A stretch of 64,000 nucleotides of DNA from Corynebacterium spheniscorum (lineage in GTDB: Bacteria; Actinomycetota; Actinomycetes; Mycobacteriales; Mycobacteriaceae). Where the stretch lies: positions 1,300-65,299 of the forward strand of contig NZ_FOPJ01000013.1 in NCBI RefSeq assembly GCF_900113445.1, in the 5' to 3' direction. Below are positions 1 through 7,485 of the stretch, piece by piece. A model generated the notes under the pieces. The model made no database searches, had not been told where the DNA came from, and saw only the letters and a list, made by a program, of their open reading frames with translations. A program made the position numbers and the translations under genes. Each line of letters starts with the position of its first letter. Position 1 is the first letter of the stretch.

Positions 1-711
1 CCGACACCGTCTGAGTCTGAAACGACCACCCCGACACCGTCTGAGACGACCACTCCGGAACCCGATCCTGCTGACAAGCCGATCTTCACCCCGAACGATG
101 ACCTGCAGGACCTCGTTGAGGATCAGCCGATCGATCCGGATGAGGACAACACCCTCGGTAGCATCACTAACCCGGACGGCACCCCGGTTGACCCGGATAA
201 CGTCAAGGTTGATGAGAGCACCGTTCCGGATGGCACCACGGTGACCGTCGATGAAGACGGCAACGTCATCATCGATGGCACCCCGACCGAGCCTGGCGAG
301 CACACCATCGTTGTCGAGGTCACGGACCCCGAGACCGGTGAGACGACCGAACTGGAGATCCCGGTGACGGTCAAGCCCAAGGACGACAAGAAGAAGGATC
401 CGGCTCCGGGCTCTTCCGGCGGAATCATCCCGATCCCGATTCCGTTCCCGTTCCCGGGTGGCTCCTCTGGCACCACCCCGGGCCAGAACACTGGCAAGGC
501 TCCGACCGCTCAGGATCCGGGCCAAGGCCATGTCAACCGCGGCAAGGGCATCGACCCGAGCCAGCAGGGCAAGCGCCATGGTCGCCTCGCAGTGACCGGT
601 GCTGACGTCGTCAAGACGGGTGTGGTTGCGACCATCCTCGCCATGATGGGCGCCTTCCTCCTAGCCTTCTCCAAGCGCCGTCGTCGCGCCGGGGAGGCAG
701 ATGAGAGCTAA
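1..711 (+). CDS. C-terminal part of an LAxTG surface protein (5' end outside the window)
   Basis: The reading frame is open from the first base and stops at TAA 709-711, so the N-terminus lies outside the window. The visible part starts with a Pro/Thr/Ser/Glu-rich stalk containing a short repeat (TPSE..TTP). An acidic, Ig-like or Rib-like module follows (VDPDNVKVDES ... HTIVVEVTDPETGE ... IPVTVKP), then a Gly/Pro linker. The end is a cell-wall sorting signal: LAVTG, about 20 hydrophobic residues and the basic tail KRRRR. LAxTG is a non-canonical sortase motif that is common in corynebacteria. I infer a wall-anchored surface protein, perhaps an adhesin. The function of the missing part is unknown. 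A strong terminator follows directly. Confidence 0.75.
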   Translation, partial: PTPSESETTTPTPSETTTPEPDPADKPIFTPNDDLQDLVEDQPIDPDEDNTLGSITNPDGTPVDPDNVKVDESTVPDGTTVTVDEDGNVIIDGTPTEPGEHTIVVEVTDPETGETTELEIPVTVKPKDDKKKDPAPGSSGGIIPIPIPFPFPGGSSGTTPGQNTGKAPTAQDPGQGHVNRGKGIDPSQQGKRHGRLAVTGADVVKTGVVATILAMMGAFLLAFSKRRRRAGEADES

Positions 712-752
712 ACACTTTGTTTAGGTCTCTGACCTAGCCCTAGGAATGAAGC

Positions 753-794
753 AGCAGAAACCCCGCGGTTTGAACCCTCCGCGGGGTTTCTGCT
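753..794 (+). terminator. Rho-independent terminator of the surface protein gene
   Basis: A perfect 16-bp inverted repeat (753-768 and 779-794, core ACCCCGCGG/CCGCGGGGT) with a 10-nt loop lies 41 bases after the stop codon. The T-run is short, but the stem is very stable. Confidence 0.8.
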
Positions 795-799
795 ATTCC

Positions 800-1685
800 C
801 GACGGGCCCTAAATACTCTCGGTCCCGACCTGACGTTTTACACGGCAATCTGTAGAGGCTTGCCGTACCGGAGATCAGTTCGAGAAAGTTTCTGAGCTAA
901 GGCGCTTTAGACAGGACAGTTAGTCACAGAGCATAGATACGAGTGAAATCACGTACGCGGAAACTAGCCTTGTGTGCCATATCTGGGTTATAACGAGCTT
1001 TCAACGTGCTTGTTCTTAAGAAAGGTCAACGTACGCTTTCGCATACATTCAGTGCTTCATTGGACGCCCAAGCTATTTGGAACGAGCAATCTGCAAGCCT
1101 TGACTCCGTCACAATATGGATCCAGCCGCGAGAATCCACATCCGGGGAGGGCAGTATGTCCTATGGAGCCAGACCATACCAGTAACTACCCACGAGGGGT
1201 AGAACAATGAGCACTGCCGAAAACGCGAGTCCGCTACTCAATTAGTACGCTCAGAGATGCGCCCTCTCGGACGCCACGAGGGGTTATAGTCTTTCGAAAC
1301 CTCAGAGGCCCCTCTGTTCATGGGTATTAAGCATCTGAAGACCAAAAGCTTCCCAGTAGTTATGGATATAGAAATTCACGCCAGTGCCGACCATTCTCCC
1401 TACGGAAGGTGTCAGTACACCCCAAACGGGTTAAATTCGCAGTTAACCGGAGTGAGGGACAGGGCACGTCTAGCCGCGCCACGGGCGTACGGCTCTGAAT
1501 ACGATTTGAGCGATAGCCAAGCCCGACGATAAGTTACAGTCGGGTCCAGCCCGCAGCTACCCATTCCACTTGTTATATACAGTTACTGTCTATGCAATGC
1601 AATGGTTGCGAAGCCGCCGCGGCAAAGCAATGGGCCACCTGCGGCAAGTCGCCAGCATCTGTATTGAACGGATGCTCTTTCCGGT
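800..1685. other. Gene-free stretch
   Basis: I see no credible gene here. The open frames are short, have no ribosome binding site and give protein sequences without family character. The only repetition seen is the 9-mer ACGAGGGGT near 1193 and 1276. The stretch lies downstream of both flanking genes and looks like decayed accessory DNA. Confidence 0.5.
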
Positions 1686-3161
1686 TTATTTGTCATGCAT
1701 AATGTCTTCTGGGAACATCGCGTCCAGACCTTTAGATAAGCAATCCAAGACGATGAGTTCCTCACCGATAGCTTCCTTCAATTTTCCGTGCATGAGCTCG
1801 TTTCGAAAGCGCCGGACCGCATCGAGGTCTAGGATCAGACGGTCACGCTGACGCTTCTCCTCTTTCGACAGATCCTGCTTGGTCAGTTTCCTGGTTTGGG
1901 TTGACGTATCGGTACCTGAACTTGATTGCTGATCCGCAGATTCACTTGGCTCAGCCGCCGATATCTCGCTTCCCGCTAGCTTCCGCTGTCGTTGTATCCA
2001 TCGCATCCAGAGATCTTCGCTGCCAAAACACTTAACGTATTGGGCAAAGGTTAGATCGAGAATCTTTTTCTGCGGATCTGTACGATCCTCACCTGCATCT
2101 GACTTGAGCAATGGTTCCTCGCGCACGAAGGATTTCACGTCTTGGAGTGAAATACGCCTGATTTTCTTTAATTCATTGTCGAAGCTTCCGTCCTGCAAGT
2201 TTGAAGTCATAAAACGGGGGAGAATCGCACGAATTACCTCCTCGAGGTTCTGAACTCTGATGAATGCATTAGCCATGCGGTGCATATAGGTCCCGATATC
2301 CGAACGCGTATAAATTTGAACGATGTTGCCATCAGCGTCTTTACCGTATATGTAGCCGGAATCAAGAATTTCTTGTACCCAGTCATCAAGCCTCTCACTG
2401 GTGGAAACCACTTTAGCGCCCGTCTCGACGGCTCTGAGGAGATCCTCTGCATCCAGTTGAGGCATGCGTTCTTCCTTTTTGAGTTTGTTTTCTTCCTCTT
2501 GGGGTTTGTTTTCTTTCTCTTGGGGTTTGCTTTCTTCCTTCGGCTGGTTCTCGTTGGCCGGTCCAGAAGATGGAGTTGCATAAGCGTCTGCAATCACGGC
2601 TCCGAGCTTGCTTACGCGAACGGTCCCGATGAACGAGGTTCGTTTGTTAATATCCCAAAACAGTGGCATCTTCGAATAACCGCTCTGCACCATCTCGTCC
2701 AAAGCCTCTAGAGGTGTGGTCCCTAACGCCAGGCACTCGAATTCCGCTGAATCTTCCTTTAATGCAGACAGCATGATTTCGGTTTGGCGTGGAGCGAGCT
2801 CGTCTCCAGCATCTTCGCTAGCTGAGCTGACCTTGGAAGACCTAGTTTCCGGCTTTTGTGGACGAATCCTTACCTGACCGTAATAGTCCGCTTGAGCCAA
2901 AGCAGGCTCAAAAATAAGCTCCGCGTCAGCGAACTTGGTATTGATCCTCCTTGTGATCTGCTTTCCGCGACGTTTTACACCAGCTATTTCTAGAAGCTTC
3001 TGGACTGAAACTAAGACTCCATGGTCCTTGAACTCTTGATCCTTGCTTTCAAGGTTTCTAAGCTCTCTAATGTAGTCATCCAAGTTAAGGGAAGTGCTGA
3101 TAAGGTCTTCCGCTTTGGCCTCGGCTGCTCCCGAAGCTCCGTTTTCGGACATTGCCGACAA
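1686..3161 (-). CDS. CBS-pair protein with a C-terminal HEPN domain
   Basis: This 491-residue protein has a CBS-like half at about residues 141-196 (TPLEALDEMVQSGYSKMPLF) and a second at about 234-299 (DWVQEILDSGYIYGKDADGN). A Lys/Glu/Gln/Pro-rich linker of about 35 residues separates them. The C-terminal part carries LDLTFAQYVKCFG ... LWMRW and later LDAVRRFRNELMHG. RNELMH (about 453-458) fits the RX4-6H motif of HEPN RNase or RNA-binding domains. CBS pairs bind adenine nucleotides, and HEPN domains are common in toxins and phage defence, so a nucleotide-gated effector is possible; this is inference. The start is uncertain. TTG at 3161 has GAGGAG at good spacing, ATG 3152 is close behind, and a longer frame starts at TTG 3218. 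The gene stands alone in an accessory region. Confidence 0.65.
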   Translation of the reverse strand: MSAMSENGASGAAEAKAEDLISTSLNLDDYIRELRNLESKDQEFKDHGVLVSVQKLLEIAGVKRRGKQITRRINTKFADAELIFEPALAQADYYGQVRIRPQKPETRSSKVSSASEDAGDELAPRQTEIMLSALKEDSAEFECLALGTTPLEALDEMVQSGYSKMPLFWDINKRTSFIGTVRVSKLGAVIADAYATPSSGPANENQPKEESKPQEKENKPQEEENKLKKEERMPQLDAEDLLRAVETGAKVVSTSERLDDWVQEILDSGYIYGKDADGNIVQIYTRSDIGTYMHRMANAFIRVQNLEEVIRAILPRFMTSNLQDGSFDNELKKIRRISLQDVKSFVREEPLLKSDAGEDRTDPQKKILDLTFAQYVKCFGSEDLWMRWIQRQRKLAGSEISAAEPSESADQQSSSGTDTSTQTRKLTKQDLSKEEKRQRDRLILDLDAVRRFRNELMHGKLKEAIGEELIVLDCLSKGLDAMFPEDIMHDK

Positions 3162-3218
3162 TGTATTCTCCTCAGTGTCAGGCATCGTGGCAACCGGACA
3201 GTCCGGGTGCGGTGGCAA

Positions 3219-4072
3219 TCATCTCCAATTTCCGATCTTAGCGAAGAATAAGCTGCTAGGGGATAAGATCGACGGCTTCCACCAGTCGAAATTCGGCGGA
3301 GGTTTCTGCCTGGTACTATCTGCGCCTTCGCACACTTCATTTCTCGTCCAACCCGGTGGGTGAAACGGCGTATCACCTCAGGCCTTTTTAATGGCTCCCA
3401 TAACTTATGTGTAGTTAGTGCCGGTTTTGGAACTCGCGATTTGACAATTGCGTTTATAACATCGCCAAAGCCACATAGGTCACATAACTCCGACCGCTAT
3501 TCGCGTGTATCAGGCCAGGAAGGTGCGGCAAGCTTGCGGGAGGCCCCATCCCCCTAAGGGGCCTGCGCCGCGCTAGGGAGGATCTCGAAGATTTAAAAAG
3601 AGGGTTAAAGGACAAAAAGTGTGTCCGCTTTTCGGGGTAACCACTGGTCAGAATGGCTAAATCGGCGATTAATTGTTCCTGATGAACAATTCCGGTTACC
3701 TTCACCCCATACTGGCACCTGGTGTGCTAGCAGCAGACGATGCGCAGCAGTCCTTTCCCACCCCTCGCTCTTTCTATTTGGCCGCTGCGCTGTCCACAGC
3801 TCCTCGCTTAGCTTTAGCAGTCTCAAAACCCACGTCACGAGCCCATTTCGCCCGTACTTAACCGGCAATGTGAGGCTAGTCAGCTCGGCAGAAAACCAGC
3901 TACAGCATCAATCGCCGTAACCAACCAACACGGCCCACATTTCAGCCAGACCATGCAGAACACCCAAAACTTCAGGCAACAAACCCGCGACACGCCGGGG
4001 CAGACACACATTTTGTCCATTAACCCTAAAAAGAGGCAGCACCCACGGGTTAAGGCGTGAAAATAAAAAGAG
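3219..4072. other. Gene-free stretch with small inverted repeats
   Basis: No convincing gene was found. There is a hairpin without a T-run at 3541-3564 (AGGCCCC/GGGGCCT). A 7-bp inverted pair (GGTAACC 3636-3642, GGTTACC 3694-3700) encloses another small hairpin, ATTGTTC/GAACAAT, around 3671-3689. Their role is unknown. Confidence 0.4.
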
Positions 4073-4106
4073 CCTCCACACTGTTAAGGTTTCAGCAGTG
4101 TGGAGG
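4073..4106 (-). terminator. Terminator of the 4.1-5.1 kb two-gene cassette
   Basis: An 11-bp inverted repeat (4073-4083 and 4096-4106, CCTCCACACTG) is followed on the minus strand by CTCTTTTTATTTT. It lies 14 bases after the stop of the small membrane protein, so it closes the two-gene unit. Confidence 0.85.
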
Positions 4107-4119
4107 AAAACCCACCAAG

Positions 4120-4470
4120 TCAGGCGGTTTTGCTGACTCTTGAAAGATAGACAATGATAGCAATGCAGGCGATAACGGCAGTTGCAATATTGCCAATCGG
4201 GCTATGTGCAGCATAAGCAATCAAGAACAAACCTACCGCGAATATAATACTCTGGTAGATGAAATTCTTTCCAAGCCTACTAGCTGTAAAATACCCGGCC
4301 GCAACTAAGATAGCAACGTTAACGGCCATGACCATCATTTGAGTACCGTCAATAGATAACTGGCCAGAAATGTACTTAGTTGACTGAACAGCAACAAGCG
4401 TGATCATAGACCATGAAATAATTAGGCCTAGCCTTGTTTTGCCTAATTCTGTTTTCTCGCTACTGGTCAT
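4120..4470 (-). CDS. Small four-helix membrane protein, putative immunity protein
   Basis: This 116-residue protein has about four hydrophobic segments (roughly residues 14-30, 46-63, 72-87 and 92-109), short loops and no recognisable enzyme motif. It starts 11 bases after the stop of the secreted precursor upstream and shares its terminator, so the two are co-transcribed. The same arrangement, a secreted Cys-bracketed precursor followed by a small multi-helix protein, recurs at 45.6-46.4 kb. By analogy with peptide-toxin cassettes I infer self-protection against the product of the upstream gene. An export or accessory role is also possible. The family was not recognised. Confidence 0.6.
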   Translation of the reverse strand: MTSSEKTELGKTRLGLIISWSMITLVAVQSTKYISGQLSIDGTQMMVMAVNVAILVAAGYFTASRLGKNFIYQSIIFAVGLFLIAYAAHSPIGNIATAVIACIAIIVYLSRVSKTA

Positions 4471-4481
4471 CCGATAACCTA

Positions 4482-5132
4482 TTAGCAGTACGTAGTGAAG
4501 ACCGGCGGGTAATCAGCCTTTACGCCGATTTCCACACCGCGCCCTGTGGCTACCGCAGAGGTGATGTAAAGACCCATGCCCGCAAGGCTTGTAAATCCAG
4601 CAAGCGACAAAGTGGTACCAAGCACCCCTGCTACGGGACCACCGATGAGGGTTGAGACCGTCGAGATAGCAGCAGCAATCGCAGCAGGACCCGCCTCAGC
4701 TGCCGCAACCAAAGCAACACCTACGCCCACCACTAGGTCATCATGGATGAAGCAGACAGCGGTGCCGTTTCGGTAGACGCGTTCTTGTTTGAGCCCTTGA
4801 ACAGCTGCACGGACTTCTTCGTCCGTCTTCTCGATATCAATACCGAGCGTGTCACGATGAAGCATCTCCAATTCTTCATCAGTGAACCCGTATTCAGACT
4901 TTAGCTCTTCGTCCGAAAGGTCGATAGCCAAACGACCATTCTCACCCGCATAGAAGTGATCTCGCACCGCAACAACTTTGTCAAGGCTTTCGCGCTGCTG
5001 CGGAGTTAGGCGGACACTCTCAAGAGTCATAGTTTGTGCCGCAGGCGACGAGGGTGCAGCACTAGCCGTTGGTACTAACACACCCGCAAAAGCGGCAGCT
5101 ACGGCAACGGCAGTCGCAATGACTTTTTTCAT
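4482..5132 (-). CDS. Secreted Cys-bracketed hydrophobic peptide precursor, SdpC-like
   Basis: The start is ATG 5132, preceded by AAAGGAG at a 7-nt spacing; a longer frame from GTG 5150 has no such site. The 216-residue product has a signal peptide (MKKVIATAVAVAAAF..., cleavage probably near TASAA). A charged middle part of about 95 residues follows, then a long Ala/Gly/Val-rich hydrophobic domain from about 127. It has exactly two cysteines, Cys127 at the start of the hydrophobic domain and Cys216 as the last residue. SdpC of Bacillus has the same plan (signal, charged propeptide, hydrophobic toxin beginning at Cys), but its disulfide is local. I infer an antimicrobial or cannibalism-type peptide precursor. 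The adjacent downstream membrane protein fits immunity. No maturation gene lies beside it. Confidence 0.6.
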   Translation of the reverse strand: MKKVIATAVAVAAAFAGVLVPTASAAPSSPAAQTMTLESVRLTPQQRESLDKVVAVRDHFYAGENGRLAIDLSDEELKSEYGFTDEELEMLHRDTLGIDIEKTDEEVRAAVQGLKQERVYRNGTAVCFIHDDLVVGVGVALVAAAEAGPAAIAAAISTVSTLIGGPVAGVLGTTLSLAGFTSLAGMGLYITSAVATGRGVEIGVKADYPPVFTTYC

Positions 5133-5730
5133 TGCTTCTCTCCTTTGCACTTGGGGAAACGTTGTAGTCTACAATCGATTTAGTCGACTTGGCCCATAAA
5201 AGGGGCACTTGGACCGGGAAATAGAGCAACTGACATCAAAAATGATGACATGCGGAGCATATTAGTACGTACAAATATCGAGCACCCCCAAAGTAGGGCA
5301 TTTAAATTACATTATCAGGCATTTTGCTGGCTCGTATGTTGGTTATCTACAACCTTCGTCAAGGCGGTCAACAGCAACGCAACCACGCTTGGCGCGTGCC
5401 CTGCTCACCGTCGAGCGCTCCTGAGCCGTAAACTTCTCCACCTTCTTCGCCGTGCAGGACGGGCCGTGCTCCACTCCGAGTGAGGATGAAACTGTCTCCG
5501 CAAGACGCATAGCAGACTCGGCGGACACCGTCGACCGCTCGACGTCGATAACCTTGCACACTGCTCAACGTTAGAACAGATCTCAAAGCACTGAGCAGCG
5601 CGGTTAGGCGCCACAACGTAGGCCGACTCCCTCTATGTTTCCTCTTTAACCAGTGATTGCTCGTCGTCGACATCATCAACCAGCAGTGCACCCTTGACTG
5701 CCCTGGACCAGCACACTTCGCGGAGATTCT
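5133..5730. other. Intergenic or decayed DNA between the cassette and IS remnants
   Basis: The first 100-200 bases are the upstream region of the precursor gene. A TAGACT hexamer on the minus strand (near 5169-5174) could be its -10 element. From about 5340 onward, overlapping frames on the minus strand look like shifted fragments of former genes, with no intact product. Confidence 0.4.
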
Positions 5731-5992
5731 TCAAGGCGCGCTCGCACTGATGCCGTAGCACAACCTCCTCCGGGCGGTAGTGCTCGGCAATGGCTGCGAG
5801 AATACGGAAACGGGTGCTATTTCCTCCGATGGTCTGCGTGCCGCCCTAGCCATCGCTAATATCCGACCGTTATCCCTTCGCGACATGTCCGGCCGAGGCC
5901 TTGCAGTCCGCCTTGTCCATGACCATATCCAGGCACACCCTATGACGGCGGAACGCGGCTGCGAAACCGCGCGCGGCTGCTTAAACCACCCG
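5731..5992 (-). pseudogene. Scrambled sequence downstream of the IS3 OrfA, possible OrfB remnant
   Basis: Directly after the OrfA stop the minus strand should carry the IS3 orfB catalytic part. Instead, short pieces in different frames follow, interrupted by stops, and I cannot find a DDE motif. I treat it as a degenerate remnant. The piece RFRILAAIAEHYRPEEVV in one frame was not recognised. Confidence 0.3.
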
Positions 5993-6262
5993 TTACAGAT
6001 ACGCCGCTGCACGCCGCAGCACCTCGTTTTCCTGGCCGAGTAAGCGATTACGACGCCGCAGCTGGCGTAGTTCTTGAGATTCTTTGCGGCTGACACCTTC
6101 TTGCTCACCGTTATCGATGCGTTCTTGGCGTAACCACTTATCCAAGGTGCCTACATGAATCCCAAAATCTTCAGCAACCTGAGCCAGCGAGACGTCCCGA
6201 TCACGAACTAACGCAACCCGGATCACATCGTCACGAAACTCCTTAGGGTACCTTTTGGGCAT
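5993..6262 (-). mobile_element. IS3-family transposase OrfA, partner missing
   Basis: The 89-residue product starts MPKRYPKEFRDDVIRVAL and has the helix-turn-helix SLAQVAEDFGIHVGTLDKWL. It ends in the leucine-zipper-like segment ELRQLRRRNRLLGQENEVLRRA, the classic layout of OrfA (HTH_Tnp_1) in IS3 elements. The frame ends at TAA and the usual overlapping OrfB is not intact, so the element is defective. It sits between the peptide cassette and an IS110 fragment, which marks this as a region of past insertions. Confidence 0.85.
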
Positions 6263-6344
6263 AACAACCCCTCCCGGCCAGCACCAGTGATACTAGCCAA
6301 TCTAGTTGTTACCTATCCATGCAGCAGACCCCCTACCTCCCCGG

Positions 6345-6950
6345 GTTAGCCATGCGTAACCTAGCGCGGACCTATCGCGCCAACGCAAAGACCTCGAAAA
6401 ACACGTCCGCGAGCTAGCAGCCACCGTACCGCAATACCACCAGCTGATGACCGTACCCGGAATCGGACCGAAAATCACCGCGGTTATCCTCATGTGCGTA
6501 GGCGACCTATCAACCTTCAAAACCGCAGCTCAACTAGCGTCCTACGCAGGGATCAGCCCACAGACTAAACAGTCCGGCTCATCGATAAACAGCAGCGGAC
6601 CAAACAGGGGCGGCAACAAAAAATTGAAGAACGCCCTATGGCAATCAGCATTCACAAGCATCAGTAACCACGAGCGTTCACGGGAATACTACGACCGAAA
6701 ACGATCAGAACACAAGCGCCACAACGCAGCTGTTATGTGCCTAGCAAGAAGAAAAGTCAACGTCATCTTCCGCATGCTCAAAGACGGCACCACCTACAAC
6801 GACAACCACCCCCACCAGCAACAAGCCGCCTACCCCACACCCCTGCACCACCACAAGCCGATCGCCCAAGCAACGACGATCGGCCCCAAACCATGCCCCA
6901 AAACCCATACCCCCAACCAGGGGCAAACCACCCTACCTACAACTTGCTAA
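6345..6950 (+). pseudogene. IS110-family transposase, C-terminal remnant
   Basis: The frame gives RKDLEKHVRELAATVPQYHQL, then MTVPGIGPKITAVIL ... SYAGISPQTKQSGSS ... GGNKKLKNALWQSAF. This is the C-terminal Transposase_20 domain of IS110 elements, including the helix-hairpin-helix-like PGIGP motif and the late conserved Ser region. The N-terminal DEDD catalytic domain is missing, since the DNA to the left belongs to the IS3 remnant. The end is a low-complexity Pro/His/Thr tail. It is a dead fragment. Confidence 0.85.
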
Positions 6951-7485
6951 CGCCATAGAAGCACCCCCACATGCTGTGCTGCAAGTGCCACACTAATTTC
7001 GACATTTCAGCGGGGTTTAGCCCCTTATTTCGTGACGCACGATAGGCAACTTTTAATGGTCGAAAACTCCGCCGACCTCGTGTCACTTTTTGATTTCCGT
7101 CTTACTTAGTCAGTGTCCCTTACCTCGGGCCCAACGAGGTTAAACACGCCGCATCAACGCACAGCGATCGACTGGTGGTTGTATCTGAAAACGTAAGCTC
7201 CGGACGACCCAATACAGATCGCCCGGAGCCAACAATGGGGTCAATCCGCACTTACCACGGCGCAAGAACTGATCACCCACCAAAACGCCACCAAAGATGA
7301 CGGCGCACCTGCAGCATACGACACCGCCATCGACACCGAATACCAGCACTCAATGGGAATCCAACAAGGCTGGGTAGGAACCTAAAACACACGCCATCAC
7401 CCCAGCGACGCACCGAGGAAAAACACTCATTCTAGGCATTAAACCCATTGTGGAGTGCTGCCCCTTGGTGGGCGTGTGGTGAAGG
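6951..7485. other. Gene-free stretch with a possible small gene remnant
   Basis: No intact gene was found. At about 7257-7385 on the plus strand one frame reads TAQELITHQNATKDDG ... and ends GIQQGWVGT before TAA, which looks like the end of a former protein. I do not recognise it, and there is no start or ribosome binding site. Confidence 0.3.

Noticed and set aside
974-1532. Small open frames of 70-78 codons in the left gene-free stretch
   Set aside because: No ribosome binding sites, no family features and no conserved context.
5343-5700. Overlapping minus-strand frames left of the IS3 remnant
   Set aside because: They overlap in several frames with no recognisable product and are probably decayed DNA.
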